In this document: positions 10,214 through 19,662 of the stretch, in pieces | How the letters are laid out: each line of letters opens with the position of its first letter | Numbering within the stretch: the stretch's first letter is position 1 | DNA from: Neorhizobium galegae bv. officinalis | GTDB lineage: Bacteria > Pseudomonadota > Alphaproteobacteria > Rhizobiales > Rhizobiaceae | Reading direction: 5' to 3' | Assembly (NCBI GenBank): GCA_000985875.1 | Contig: CCRI01000013.1 | Location: 165,245-229,244, forward strand | DNA length: 64,000 nt | Notes under the pieces: generated by a model | Databases searched by the model: none | What the model was told of the DNA's origin: nothing | Seen by the model: the letters and a program-made list of their open reading frames with translations, nothing else | Program-made: the position numbers and the translations under genes

Positions 10214-11752
10214 ATGACCAGGCTGGTTGTTGCCACAGTTTTTGCGGCCCTGATGCCCGGCTTGACGCCGGCCGTCGCCGCGGGCTCTTCGCCCGAGGCC
10301 AGATGCTCGGCGGCGAAGACCCTTCATCTTGCCGGGTTCGACATGAAGGTCGCGAGCGCCGATCACATCAAGGACAAGGGGCCGGCGCATTGTCTCGTCA
10401 GCGGGTCGTTCGAACACCGCACCGGCGCGGACGGCAAGCCCTATGCCATCGGTTTTTCCATTGCCCTGCCGGACGAATGGACAGCAAGGTTTCTGGTCCA
10501 GGGTGGCGGGGGTCTGAATGGTGTGGTGCGGCCAGCCCTGGGAGACGTGGCCACCGGAACTCAGAACGGTCTTTCGCGTGGTTTCGCCGTCATTTCCCAC
10601 GATAGCGGCCACAAGGGCGAAGCCTGGGACGCCTCCTTCAGGGCGGATCAGATCGCGACGCTGAATTTCGCCGGCTGGTCGGTCGAGAAGGTAACGGTGC
10701 TGGGCAAGGCATTGGTCGCGGCTTATTATGGCAAGGTCGCCGATCGCTCCTATTTCGCGGGATGCTCGACCGGCGGGCGCGAGGCCATGGCCTCTGCGCA
10801 ACGGTTCCCTATGCTGTTCGACGGTATTATCGCCGGGGCTCCGGCCATGCGCACGAGCCGTTCGAACATGTCGCTTGCCGCCAAGAACGTTGCGATGAAC
10901 AAGATATCTCCGGCCGGCGCCGACGGCGCGCCCGACCGAGCGAAAGCTTTTTCGGATGGCGATCGCGATCTGGTCCTCAAGGGGATATTGAAGTCCTGCG
11001 ATGGTCTTGATGGCATCGAGGACGGGATGATCGCAGATACAGCCGCCTGCAAATTCGATCCGGCGAGCCTCCTTTGCCCCGCCGGTAAAGCCGACAGCTG
11101 CCTCACGAAGCAGCAGGTGGATGTGGTGACCGAGACGTTTTCGCCGACGCTCGATGCGTCAGGCCGCCCCGCCTATGTGGCGTTTCCCTACGATACCGGC
11201 GTCATGAGCACGGCAGATCCCATTCCAGGCCTCATGCGGTTCGATGACAAGCGCAACCGGCAGTTCAAGAACAACGCTACGAGCTTCGATGTGGACGATG
11301 CCGTTCAGAAGGCCGATATCGACGATCCGCAGCAGCGGTTGATCAACGCCGATCAATGGGCGGATCTCAGTTCCTTCGCCGCCCGGGGGAGCAAGATCAT
11401 TTTCTTCCACGGGGTCAGCGATCCGTGGTTCTCTTCCAACGATACGGTCGATTTCTTCAACCGGATGAGCACTGCGACCAGGGCCGGCAAGCGGGTGGAG
11501 GACTGGGCCAGGCTCTATCTCGTTCCGGGCATGGCCCATTGCCGTGGCGGCCCCGCAGGTCTCGACCAGTTCGACATGTTGACCAGGCTGGTCGACTGGG
11601 TGGAAAAGGATGAGGCTCCGCGAAGTGTCGAAGCTTCGGGAAAGGCTTTTCCTGGTCGGACCCGTCCGTTATGCCCCTACCCGTCCTATGCGCAATACAA
11701 GGGCGAAGGAAATGTCGACAACGCGGCAAGTTTCGACTGCCGAAACCGCTGA
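10214..11752 (+). CDS. secreted tannase/feruloyl esterase family protein
   Basis: A 512-residue alpha/beta hydrolase of the tannase/feruloyl esterase family, which cleaves ester bonds of plant phenolics. A Sec signal peptide (residues 1-23, ending AVAA) predicts export. The nucleophile elbow is GCSTGGRE with Ser185, and the histidine motif GMAHCRGG places His442. The Cys residues next to Ser185 and His442 form the CS-D-HC disulfide signature. A metal-loop motif (CDGLDGIEDG) and several paired Cys are present. Start ATG 10214 has a GGAGGAGGA ribosome site 9 bp upstream. Phenolic-ester degradation on plant material is inferred. Confidence 0.87.
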   Translation: MTRLVVATVFAALMPGLTPAVAAGSSPEARCSAAKTLHLAGFDMKVASADHIKDKGPAHCLVSGSFEHRTGADGKPYAIGFSIALPDEWTARFLVQGGGGLNGVVRPALGDVATGTQNGLSRGFAVISHDSGHKGEAWDASFRADQIATLNFAGWSVEKVTVLGKALVAAYYGKVADRSYFAGCSTGGREAMASAQRFPMLFDGIIAGAPAMRTSRSNMSLAAKNVAMNKISPAGADGAPDRAKAFSDGDRDLVLKGILKSCDGLDGIEDGMIADTAACKFDPASLLCPAGKADSCLTKQQVDVVTETFSPTLDASGRPAYVAFPYDTGVMSTADPIPGLMRFDDKRNRQFKNNATSFDVDDAVQKADIDDPQQRLINADQWADLSSFAARGSKIIFFHGVSDPWFSSNDTVDFFNRMSTATRAGKRVEDWARLYLVPGMAHCRGGPAGLDQFDMLTRLVDWVEKDEAPRSVEASGKAFPGRTRPLCPYPSYAQYKGEGNVDNAASFDCRNR

Positions 11753-12075
11753 CATGGGCCCCCTGGCGTTGCGCTATTTAAAGCAAGCGACTGGATTCCG
11801 GACTCCAGTCGCGAGGCGGGACCATTGCTGATGGTGGGGGTCTTCCCGCATCGCCATCATTGTTGACTGTTCGTGATTCGCATATCCACCAGAAGAGCTA
11901 TTTCCGCCTCTTGATGGGGGAGAAGGCCGCGCCTGCCGCGCAACAAGAGCTAGTTGTGAGCCTGCCCCACCCGGCACCTCCGAAAGGAGCAGCCGCGCCT
12001 ACCTCGTTTTCTCGATTTGAAATGATGCATCCCGCTCGATCTTATGGGCTATCCGAAGATGGCGTGGAGTGGTGA
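11753..12075. other. non-coding gap
   Basis: A 323-bp stretch without a convincing gene. It contains the hairpin at 11787-11812. Short open frames in it lack ribosome sites and recognisable similarity. Confidence 0.5.
11787..11812. terminator. hairpin after the esterase gene
   Basis: GCGACTGGA and TCCAGTCGC form a perfect 9-bp stem with an 8-nt loop, 35 bp after the esterase stop. There is no T-tract, so it may be a weak or Rho-assisted terminator or a 3' stabilising hairpin. Confidence 0.45.
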
Positions 12076-12336
12076 ATGTTTCTGGTGGCAGTCGAGGACA
12101 GTGACGATTTTTTTGCCGAAGGCATCAGGATTGAAAACGGAAGATTGTACACAACTGTGACGGACGGCGTCCGGTCGTTCAAGTTGTCAAGCGTGTTGGA
12201 AGTCGTTCCGGTCGAACCGGAGAGCCGCAGCCCCGTCGAACGGATCGAGGATGTGGTCGCCTCGATCAAAGATCTCTTTCGCATCGAGGTCGCAGATACG
12301 GGACCGGATCCCGGAAAAGCCTCCTTCGGACCTTGA
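12076..12336 (+). CDS. small hypothetical protein
   Basis: A possible 86-residue acidic soluble protein with a GGAG site 7 bp before the ATG. Composition looks protein-like (alternating charged and hydrophobic residues, no long low-complexity run). I recognise no domain. It lies convergent to the Bug-type binding protein gene. It could be spurious. Confidence 0.4.
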   Translation: MFLVAVEDSDDFFAEGIRIENGRLYTTVTDGVRSFKLSSVLEVVPVEPESRSPVERIEDVVASIKDLFRIEVADTGPDPGKASFGP

Positions 12337-12400
12337 GGCGACTTCCCCTCTGATGCCAGGAAGCCGCCCAAGGGCTTGAGGTTGCCCGTCGATCTCCAGA

Positions 12401-13369
12401 TCACTCTGCGCTGATATTGCCCTTTTCGATGACGTCCTTCCAGCGCGCCATCTCCTTGTTGAGATAGGTGCCGAATTCCTCGTTGGAATTGGCGACGACG
12501 TCGAAGCCCAGCTTGTTGAACTTGGCAACGACCTCGGGGTCTTTGAGCGACGCCTGGATCGCCTGGTTGAGTTTTGCCTTGACGTCGGCCGGCAGACCCT
12601 TCGGGGCTGCAACGCCCTGCCAGGCGTTGACGACGATATTGCTGTATCCGAGTTCGGTGAGCGTCGGCACGTTCGGCAGCAGCGGATGGCGTTTCTCGCC
12701 CGTCTGTGCGAGCGCCTTCATCTGCCCTCCCTGCACGAAGTTGATGATGGCCCCGAGGTTCTGGAACGATACGTCCACGTGTCCGCCGACGAGGTCGGCC
12801 TGTGCCGCCGAGCCTCCCTTGTAGGGCACATGCACGCCCTTGGTCCCGGTCGCCTGCCAGAAGAGGGCAGCAGTCAGGTGATCGGAAGAGCCGGTGCCGG
12901 AATTTGCGAAGGTGACGCTTTCCGGCTTTTCCTTCATCGCAGCCACGAGTTCCTGCACGCTGGCCGGCTTGAATTTCGGCGTGGCGACCAGCACGTTGGG
13001 CGTGCTCACTGCGACCGTCAGAAGATCGAAGTCCTTTATCGGATCGTAGGAGAGCTTCTTTTGCAGATAGGGGTTGGTGGCGAAAGTGCCGAGCGAGGCG
13101 ACCAACAGGGTCTGGCCGTTCGCCTCGGCATCGGCGACCAGGCCGGCGCCGATCGCGCCGGTGGCGCCCGGCTTGTTTTCAACGACGATGTTTGCTCCCA
13201 GCACCTTGGACATGTGCGGCTCCATGAACCGCGCAGTCGTATCGGTCGCGCCCCCTGGCGGGAAGGGGACGATAATGGTGATCGGGCCGTCCGGGAACGC
13301 CCTTGCGGCGCCTGCGGCAAGGGCGATGCCGAGGCTAAGCGAGATGGCGAGCAGTGTTCGTGCTTTCAT
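12401..13369 (-). CDS. Bug/TctC-family periplasmic binding protein
   Basis: A 322-residue binding protein of the Bug (TctC) family, which binds carboxylic acids for tripartite tricarboxylate transporters or for sensing. A Sec signal peptide ends near ARAF, and the mature start ITIIVPFPPGGATD is the family's carboxylate-binding loop. It lies 79 bp downstream of glucarate dehydratase on the same strand, so a dicarboxylate sugar acid is a plausible ligand. No TctA or TctB membrane subunit is present here; it must use one encoded elsewhere or have a sensory role. Confidence 0.88.
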   Translation of the reverse strand: MKARTLLAISLSLGIALAAGAARAFPDGPITIIVPFPPGGATDTTARFMEPHMSKVLGANIVVENKPGATGAIGAGLVADAEANGQTLLVASLGTFATNPYLQKKLSYDPIKDFDLLTVAVSTPNVLVATPKFKPASVQELVAAMKEKPESVTFANSGTGSSDHLTAALFWQATGTKGVHVPYKGGSAAQADLVGGHVDVSFQNLGAIINFVQGGQMKALAQTGEKRHPLLPNVPTLTELGYSNIVVNAWQGVAAPKGLPADVKAKLNQAIQASLKDPEVVAKFNKLGFDVVANSNEEFGTYLNKEMARWKDVIEKGNISAE

Positions 13370-13448
13370 GGTTCATCCTCCTCAATGATCCTTGACGCCG
13401 CTTCCTGGTGATGGCCGCCGCGGCGCATGGCGGCCTGTCGTTCCTTCG

Positions 13449-14840
13449 TCAGCGCACCAGGCACGGCCTCTTGTTGTCGAAGCGCCAGTCCTTGACGAGA
13501 TATTGCATGGCGGTCGCGTCGTCGCGCGCGCCCAGCCCGTGCTTCAGGTAGAGCTGGTGGGCTTCCTCGACGCGTTCCATGTCCAGCTCGACGCCGAGCC
13601 CGGGACGGTCGGGCACCGCGATATGCCCGTCCTCGATCTTCAGCGGCTCGCGGGTCAGCCGCTGCCCGTCCTGCCAGATCCAATGGGTATCGAGTGCGGT
13701 TACGCGCCCGGGCGCTGCCGCGCCCACATGGGTGAACATCGCCAGCGACACGTCGAAATGGTTGTTGGAATGCGAGCCCCAGGTCATGCCGAAGGTCTGG
13801 CAGACCTGTGCGACGCGCACGGAGCCCTGCATGGTCCAGAAATGCGGGTCGGCGAGCGGGATGTCGACCGATTGCAGCTGGATCGCGTGCGATAGCTGGC
13901 GCCAATCGGTGGCCACCATGTTGGTGGCGGTCGGCAAGCCGGTGGCGCGGCGAAACTCGGCCATGATCTCGCGGCCGGAATAACCCTGCTCGGCGCCGCA
14001 GGGGTCCTCCGCATAGGCAAGTACGTCGCCGCGCCCCTTGCACAGACGAACCGCTTCCTCCAGCGACCAGGCGCCATTCGGGTCGAGCGTGACGCGGGCA
14101 TCGGGGAAGCGGCGAGCAATGGCCGTCACCGCCTCGATCTCCTCATCGCCCCGCAAGACGCCGCCCTTCAGCTTGAAGTCGCGAAAACCGTAGCGCTCCT
14201 GCGTCGCCTCGGCGAGCCGGACGATCGCCTCCGGCGTAAGCGCCTCCTCGTCGCGCAACCGCAACCAGGCGTCGGTCTCGCCTTTGCCGTCACGATAGAG
14301 GAGGTCGGTCTTTTGGCGATCACCGACATAGAAGAGGTAACCCAGCATTTCGACCCGGTCGCGCTGCTGGCCGTCGCCGAGAAGGGCCGCCACCGGGACG
14401 CCGAGATGCTGGCCAAGAAGGTCGAGCAGCGCCGACTCCAGCGCCGTGACCACATGGATTGTCGTGCGCAGATCGAAGGTCTGCAGCCCGCGGCCGCCGC
14501 TGTCACGGTCGCCGAAAGTCTTGCGCACCTGGTCGAGCAGACCGTTATAACCGCCGATCGTCTGCCCGATGAGGAGGGGGCCTGCTTCCTCGATCGTCTG
14601 ACGGATCGTCTCGCCGCCCGGAACCTCGCCAATCCCCACATGACCCGAATCATCTTCGATGATCGCGAGGTTGCGGGTGAAGAAGGGAGCGTGCGCGCCG
14701 CTGAGGTTGAGCAACATGCTGTCGCGTCCCGCAACCGGGATCGCTCGCACGGAAACCACGCGCGGTGTATGCCGGGCGAGATGGCTGTTTGCGGGGTGGG
14801 TCGATGAATTCGGCTCGATGAACATGCGGTTCTCTGTCAT
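13449..14840 (-). CDS. gudD: glucarate dehydratase
   Basis: A 463-residue enolase-superfamily enzyme of the glucarate dehydratase group, converting D-glucarate to 5-dehydro-4-deoxy-D-glucarate. Catalytic elements are visible: KLK at 223-225, metal ligands in LDPNGAW (Asp253) and YAEDP (Glu278), a TNMVATDW block, and the histidine segment SHSNNHFD near residue 357. Length matches E. coli GudD (446 aa) with an N-terminal extension; an internal ATG at 14825 is an alternative start. Its neighbours are the Bug-type binding protein downstream and a divergent GntR regulator. Confidence 0.88.
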   Translation of the reverse strand: MTENRMFIEPNSSTHPANSHLARHTPRVVSVRAIPVAGRDSMLLNLSGAHAPFFTRNLAIIEDDSGHVGIGEVPGGETIRQTIEEAGPLLIGQTIGGYNGLLDQVRKTFGDRDSGGRGLQTFDLRTTIHVVTALESALLDLLGQHLGVPVAALLGDGQQRDRVEMLGYLFYVGDRQKTDLLYRDGKGETDAWLRLRDEEALTPEAIVRLAEATQERYGFRDFKLKGGVLRGDEEIEAVTAIARRFPDARVTLDPNGAWSLEEAVRLCKGRGDVLAYAEDPCGAEQGYSGREIMAEFRRATGLPTATNMVATDWRQLSHAIQLQSVDIPLADPHFWTMQGSVRVAQVCQTFGMTWGSHSNNHFDVSLAMFTHVGAAAPGRVTALDTHWIWQDGQRLTREPLKIEDGHIAVPDRPGLGVELDMERVEEAHQLYLKHGLGARDDATAMQYLVKDWRFDNKRPCLVR

Positions 14841-14995
14841 GTCGGCGTTTTTCAGGTCATGCGGTGTCGGGGCTGGCTTGGGCGTGGGAGCCCTTCATAT
14901 AGATCGCGCAAGCGAACTCATTTGTCAATATAAGTAAATATTAGTAATTATCCGGCCCTATTGGAAAGGAGGGGTGGCGGGGATAGGATGCGGCA

Positions 14996-15718
14996 ATGGA
15001 TGAGAAAATTCAGCAAACCCGCTCGGTGAAGGACCTGTCGTCGCATGTGTTCGCCAGGCTCGAAGCGATGCTGGAGGCGCCGGCCTGGCAGGAGGGCGGA
15101 CGCCTGCCTCCGGAAGCGGAGCTTGCACGTCAATTCGGCGTGTCACGCCCGGTCCTGCGAAAGGCCCTGGTGAAGATGCGTGACGCCGGCCGGATCATTT
15201 CCCGACGAGGTTCGGCCAATTTCGTGCAGCCTCGAGCGGATGTCGTGCCGTCGGCCGCCGATATTGAAGGGCTGTCGATCCAGACGGTGTTCGACATGAA
15301 GCGCTGCATGCGGTTTCGCCAGGTGGTGGAATGTGCGGCGGCGGAGGATGCAGCGCGGCTTTGCGATCCCGAAGGGATCCGCGGTATCGAGGAAGCGCAC
15401 CGGCGGATGCTGACCCTGCCGCCCGGCGAGGGCGTCTTTGAAGCAGATTTCGCCTTTCACATGGCCGTGGCGCAAGCCACCCGCAACCCGTATTTCCCCT
15501 TTGCGCTTGGTACGATGCGCAACCAGATCAAGCTGATGATGGAGTTCACCCGCAAGCTGCAAGAACGGCCGCGCGACCAGGTGGCGCCGCGGGTCGTCGA
15601 AGAGCACCAACGCGTCCTTGAAGCCATCAAGGCCGGCGACCCGGTGCAGGCGCAGGAAGTCATGAGTTTCCACATGAAGCAGAGCGTCATTCGGCTTCTC
15701 GTCGAAGGCGGCGCGTGA
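14996..15718 (+). CDS. GntR-family (FCD-type) regulator
   Basis: A 240-residue repressor-type protein with an N-terminal winged HTH (PPEAELARQFGVSRPVLRKALVKM, about residues 39-60) and a C-terminal all-helical FCD ligand domain. It is divergent from gudD across a 155-bp AT-rich gap and most likely controls glucarate catabolism. FCD-type members commonly respond to sugar acids or other small carboxylates. No clear symmetric operator could be picked from the gap. Confidence 0.88.
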   Translation: MDEKIQQTRSVKDLSSHVFARLEAMLEAPAWQEGGRLPPEAELARQFGVSRPVLRKALVKMRDAGRIISRRGSANFVQPRADVVPSAADIEGLSIQTVFDMKRCMRFRQVVECAAAEDAARLCDPEGIRGIEEAHRRMLTLPPGEGVFEADFAFHMAVAQATRNPYFPFALGTMRNQIKLMMEFTRKLQERPRDQVAPRVVEEHQRVLEAIKAGDPVQAQEVMSFHMKQSVIRLLVEGGA

Positions 15719-15730
15719 CACGGCATCCGC

Positions 15731-15757
15731 ACCGTTGAGCCGGAATTGCTCAACGGT
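15731..15757. terminator. bidirectional hairpin terminator
   Basis: ACCGTTGAGC and GCTCAACGGT form a perfect 10-bp stem with a 7-nt loop. It lies between two convergent GntR genes, 13 bp after the first stop. No long T-run follows, but position and stem strength support termination for both strands. Confidence 0.6.
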
Positions 15758-15839
15758 CTCCTGCTGACGCTCGCCGCCCAAGACCTGGCCCGGCTGTCAC
15801 CTATGCCAGGGAACTCCACCGGGCACGACAGGCGCATGC

Positions 15840-16604
15840 TCATTGGATCTCGTTGACATACCTGTGATGCGCGGTCGTCGCGCGATGAGCGGATATGAGA
15901 ACGGGCACAGCGAGTTGATCATAGGCGACCTCGTCGATCGTCAAGACTGCAGCGGGCAGTGCCAGATCCAGCCAACGGGAATCGAGGTCGTTCGCGAGAT
16001 CGGCACCGATCTGTTCGCGTATGGCCGAGATGCGGACCCCGTAATTTTCCAGTAGATGGAGATAGAAGAGCTGAGGGATCTCCTCCGGCCTGTCGGGGAA
16101 GTCCGGGACCCGTTCGCAGGAAAGTGTCAGCGTCTCGTGCATGATCGGCCGATCGTCGATGTAGCGCACCCGGTGGAAGGTGACGATCGGCGATCCTTCC
16201 TCGATCTGTAGTTTCCCCGCGTCGGCGGCGGAAGCAAAGCTCCTGTCGAGCGAAGTCACCTTTGTCACCGATTTGCTGAGCGAGCCATCCAGCCCATGCA
16301 GGCGAAAGTACTGGAAAAACAGTCGCAGGCTGTGCTGCGGCTTGCGGCCGGTCACAACGGTGCCGGTCTTGCGACGGCGACTGAGAAGGCCGTCATTCGT
16401 CAGGTCCATCAGGGCTCGCCGGATGGTGCCGACCGCCACGCCGTAGGTTTGCGACAGCGCCACTTCGCTCGGCAGGACCGAGCCGGGTTCCAGTTTACCG
16501 AGCATGATCGCTTCGGTGATCTGTCGTTTGACCACTTCGTAAAGCGGCAATGACAGCTCCGTCAGCCTGATCGCTCCTGATGAATTATTGGGCAATTCCG
16601 GCAA
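15840..16604 (-). CDS. GntR-family (HutC/UTRA-type) regulator
   Basis: A 254-residue regulator with an N-terminal winged HTH (LPSEVALSQTYGVAVGTIRRALMDL) and a UTRA ligand-binding domain (IVTFHRVRYIDDRPIMHETL is the usual UTRA core). It is transcribed away from the M20/peptide-importer operon at 16.7-24.3 kb and presumably represses it. The 92-bp gap contains the palindrome ACTATATAGT. Confidence 0.88.
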   Translation of the reverse strand: MPELPNNSSGAIRLTELSLPLYEVVKRQITEAIMLGKLEPGSVLPSEVALSQTYGVAVGTIRRALMDLTNDGLLSRRRKTGTVVTGRKPQHSLRLFFQYFRLHGLDGSLSKSVTKVTSLDRSFASAADAGKLQIEEGSPIVTFHRVRYIDDRPIMHETLTLSCERVPDFPDRPEEIPQLFYLHLLENYGVRISAIREQIGADLANDLDSRWLDLALPAAVLTIDEVAYDQLAVPVLISAHRATTAHHRYVNEIQ

Positions 16605-16655
16605 TTATTTGCCTCTTCTTTGGAGTTGACTCATAATCTCGATCTACGCACTATT

Positions 16656-16665
16656 ACTATATAGT
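16656..16665. promoter_or_regulatory. candidate HutC-type operator
   Basis: ACTATATAGT is a perfect 10-bp palindrome in the gap between the HutC-type regulator and the M20 peptidase operon. HutC-subfamily sites are short symmetric sequences with a central TA-rich core, which fits. A weak -35-like TTGACT lies at 16626-16631. Confidence 0.4.
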
Positions 16666-16696
16666 TTATATTAAAGCGCAAGCTGAGGAGGCTGGC

Positions 16697-18034
16697 GTGA
16701 CGGGTACCGAGGACACTGCCATGAACACGCAGCCGCCAGCATCTTCGCAACAGGTCTTTCAGTCTGCCATGGCAGCGATTGAGCTGGATGTCGAGGCTGC
16801 TGTCGATGATCTGGCGCGGATGATTAAAGTTGACACCTCGTTCCCGCCGGGTCTGGGCTATGACGCTTTCGCCGACCTGATGACCGAGCTTTTGGCGCCG
16901 CTGGGGTTTGAGTTCGAGCGGGTCGTCGTGCCCCGTGATCTCTGGTACGTAGCCGGTGGTCCGGCGTCTGGCGAGCGGACCAATCTCGTGGCCACCCGCG
17001 AAACGGGAAAGCCCGTCTGCGGTCTTTATTATCACGTCGACACGGTTCCGGTCGCGCCCGGCTGGGTCCGTGATCCGCTGACGCTGACGGTCGAGGGTGA
17101 TGATCTGTTCGGGCTCGGCGCCGCCGACATGAAGGGCACGATCGCAGCAACCCTGCTGGCGCTGCGGGCCGCCCAAAAATGCGGTCTGCCGCTCTCCTAC
17201 GATCCGATGCTGCTCCTCTGCACCGATGAGGAGGGCGGCCTTTATCCCGGCATTCGCTATCTGGCGGAGCAGGGCATGCTGAAAGGGCATATCCTCAATT
17301 TCAACGGCTCGGCGGCGCCGCGCATCTGGGCTGGCTGCTTCGGCGTCTTCCACCTGCAGGTGACGATCAGGGGACATGCCGTTCATGCGGGAGAGGGAAA
17401 CCGCACCGGTACCGGCATCAATGCTATCGAAGGCGCCTTGCCCTTGCTCAATGCCTTGACGGCATTAAAGCCGGACGTGGCCAGCCGGGCATCCGCGCTG
17501 ACGCCGCCGCCGCACGCATCGGGCCCGCTGCGACCCCAGCTTTCCATTTCGGCCGTGAACGGCGGCACTGCCGGCGGCCAGGTCCCGGCTAAGATCAAGA
17601 TTCTCGTGAGCCGGCGCTACGCTCCGGAAGAAAGCTATGAGGATGCACGCGCCGAGATCGAAAACCTGGTCCGCGACAGCGTCGCCGGCTCGGGGCTGGG
17701 GCTTGAAATTGATCTTGTCGGCCACCTCATCCCCACGGACGATCCGGAAGGTCCCCATTGGCCACGCTGGCAAAAAGCGCTGTCGCTGGGCTTCGGCTAC
17801 AAGCCGGAAGACTTTCAAAAATGGGGCGCCGCAAGCTGCTCCGACTTCGGCTACGTGCAGAAGTCCGGCTTTGCGCAGGAAGTGCTGCTGGGCGGGCTCG
17901 GCCGCCCGGAAAGCTGCATCCACAGTCCCGAAGAGCATACGACCCGCCAGGACATCGTCGCCCTGGCGAAAAGCATACTGGCCTATCTCGCGGCGGACTT
18001 TGCCGCCGACTCCATTCCTGAAAACCGCGCTTGA
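16697..18034 (+). CDS. M20-family metallopeptidase/deacylase (ArgE/DapE-like)
   Basis: A 445-residue zinc amidohydrolase of the ArgE/DapE/ACY1 class. All metal-site motifs are intact: HVDT, GAADMKG, CTDEEGG and a C-terminal SPEEHT with its His. Such enzymes release amino acids from N-acylated amino acids or short peptides. The start is a GTG with GAGGAG 6 bp upstream. It leads an operon continuing with a complete peptide-type importer, so it probably hydrolyses the imported compound in the cytoplasm. No signal peptide seen. Confidence 0.88.
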   Translation: MTGTEDTAMNTQPPASSQQVFQSAMAAIELDVEAAVDDLARMIKVDTSFPPGLGYDAFADLMTELLAPLGFEFERVVVPRDLWYVAGGPASGERTNLVATRETGKPVCGLYYHVDTVPVAPGWVRDPLTLTVEGDDLFGLGAADMKGTIAATLLALRAAQKCGLPLSYDPMLLLCTDEEGGLYPGIRYLAEQGMLKGHILNFNGSAAPRIWAGCFGVFHLQVTIRGHAVHAGEGNRTGTGINAIEGALPLLNALTALKPDVASRASALTPPPHASGPLRPQLSISAVNGGTAGGQVPAKIKILVSRRYAPEESYEDARAEIENLVRDSVAGSGLGLEIDLVGHLIPTDDPEGPHWPRWQKALSLGFGYKPEDFQKWGAASCSDFGYVQKSGFAQEVLLGGLGRPESCIHSPEEHTTRQDIVALAKSILAYLAADFAADSIPENRA

Positions 18035-18053
18035 ACCATAAGGGAACTGAAAA

Positions 18054-19604
18054 ATGCTGGAAATGAAACGTCGCATCTTCCTCGCCGGCACCGCCGCCGT
18101 CTTTGCCGCTCCGGCGCTTGGCTTGGCCCAGGCCACAAAACCGGTCAAGGGCGGTACGCTGCGGATCTCCGTTGACCAGGCGGCAAGTGTCATCCATCCG
18201 CTTTTGACCCGCGTCAACCCGGAATACCTGGTGACCGAGCTGCTCTACAGCAACCTGACGCGCCTCAAGGTCGACATGTCGGTCGAGCCGGATCTGGCGG
18301 AAAGCTGGACGCCCAATGACGCCCTGACCGAATGGACGTTCAAGCTGCGCAAGGGTGTGACATTCCATGACGGCTCGCCGTTTTCGGCAAAGGACGTCGT
18401 GGCGACCTTCAAGGCAATCCTCGATCCGGCAACCGCGTCGCCCGGCCGCAACAATGTCGGCCCGATCTCAGACATTGTCGCCATGGACGACGCGACAGTG
18501 ATGTTCAAGCTCTCGGTCGCCTATGCCGACTTGCCTGTCGCCATGGCCTATACCACCGCCCGCATCATCCCGGCCTCGATCGCTACCGGCGACCTCAAGA
18601 GCCTCTCCACCAAGGCGGTCGGCACCGGCCCGTTCAAGCTGGTCTCCTACGAGCCTGACCGTCTGATCGTCGTCGAACGCAACCCGAACTACTACGACCC
18701 GGCACGCCCCTATCTCGATCGTGTCGAGATCCAGGTGTTCCCGGACATTTCCGCCGAAGGTTCGGCGATGATCGCCGGCAATATCGACATCATCTCGACG
18801 CTCCAGCCCACCGAATACCTGCGTCTCGACGGCAATAGCGGGGTCGAGGTGCTTCGCACCCCCTCCGGCCAGTTCTGCAACATCAACTTCGGTTGCGACA
18901 CCGCGCCGTTCAACGACCCGCGCGTCCGCCGCGCGATTGCGCTGACCGTCGATCGTGAAGCCATGGTCAATTTTGTGACCGAAGGTTTTGGCACGCCGGG
19001 CAATGACACGCCTTTGAACCCGTCCTACCAGTTCTTCAAGGCGACCAAGCAGCGTCAGAAAAATATCGGCGAAGCCAAGAAGCTTCTCGCGGAAGCCGGT
19101 TTTGCGAATGGCCTGCAGGCCACACTCATCGCCTCCGATCGCCCGGCCGTGCGCACCCAGCTTGCCGTCGCCCTCAAGGAAATGGCCAAGGAAGCCGGCA
19201 TCACCATCAATGTCCAGACGATGCCGCATGCCACCTATCTGGAGCAGGTGTGGAAGAAGGGCAGCTTCTACGTGGGCTTCTACAACATGCAGCCGACACC
19301 GGACGGAATCTTCAAGCTCCTCTACACCTCGGATGCCTCCTGGAACGAGACGCGCTGGAACAACAAGGCCTTCGACGCCCTGGTCGCCGAAGCCCGCGGC
19401 ACGATCGACGCGGCCAAGCGGACAGAGCTCTATACCAAGGCCCAGCAGCTGATGAACGAGGAAGTCCCCTCGATCATCCCGTCCTTCTTCGACGTGTTGT
19501 CGGCCAAGCGCAGCTGGGTCAGCGGTTACCAGGCGCATCCGCGCGCCTCGGTCTTCCGCCTCGACCATGTGTCCCTGACCGACAAGGCGCCGAAACGCGG
19601 CTGA
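18054..19604 (+). CDS. peptide-type ABC transporter substrate-binding protein
   Basis: A 516-residue SBP family 5 protein. The N-terminus KRRIFLAGTAAVFAAPALG looks like a Tat signal (twin Arg followed by x-F-L), with cleavage likely after GLAQA. Family blocks include WTFKLRKGVTFHDGSPFSAKDVV and the KAVGTGPFKLV stretch. It lies 19 bp after the M20 gene and 58 bp before the permease; a strong hairpin occupies that gap. An ATG three codons in (18063) is an alternative start. Confidence 0.93.
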   Translation: MLEMKRRIFLAGTAAVFAAPALGLAQATKPVKGGTLRISVDQAASVIHPLLTRVNPEYLVTELLYSNLTRLKVDMSVEPDLAESWTPNDALTEWTFKLRKGVTFHDGSPFSAKDVVATFKAILDPATASPGRNNVGPISDIVAMDDATVMFKLSVAYADLPVAMAYTTARIIPASIATGDLKSLSTKAVGTGPFKLVSYEPDRLIVVERNPNYYDPARPYLDRVEIQVFPDISAEGSAMIAGNIDIISTLQPTEYLRLDGNSGVEVLRTPSGQFCNINFGCDTAPFNDPRVRRAIALTVDREAMVNFVTEGFGTPGNDTPLNPSYQFFKATKQRQKNIGEAKKLLAEAGFANGLQATLIASDRPAVRTQLAVALKEMAKEAGITINVQTMPHATYLEQVWKKGSFYVGFYNMQPTPDGIFKLLYTSDASWNETRWNNKAFDALVAEARGTIDAAKRTELYTKAQQLMNEEVPSIIPSFFDVLSAKRSWVSGYQAHPRASVFRLDHVSLTDKAPKRG

Positions 19605-19615
19605 CCCCGAACAAT

Positions 19616-19640
19616 GCCGGACGCTCGAGGAGCGTCCGGC
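19616..19640 (+). terminator. intercistronic hairpin after the binding-protein gene
   Basis: GCCGGACGCTC and GAGCGTCCGGC form a perfect 11-bp stem with a GAG loop between the binding-protein and permease genes. Hairpins here typically protect the upstream mRNA or partly terminate, giving more binding protein than permease. No T-tract follows, so full termination is unlikely. Confidence 0.6.
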
Positions 19641-19662
19641 TACTCGAACAAGGAACACGATC

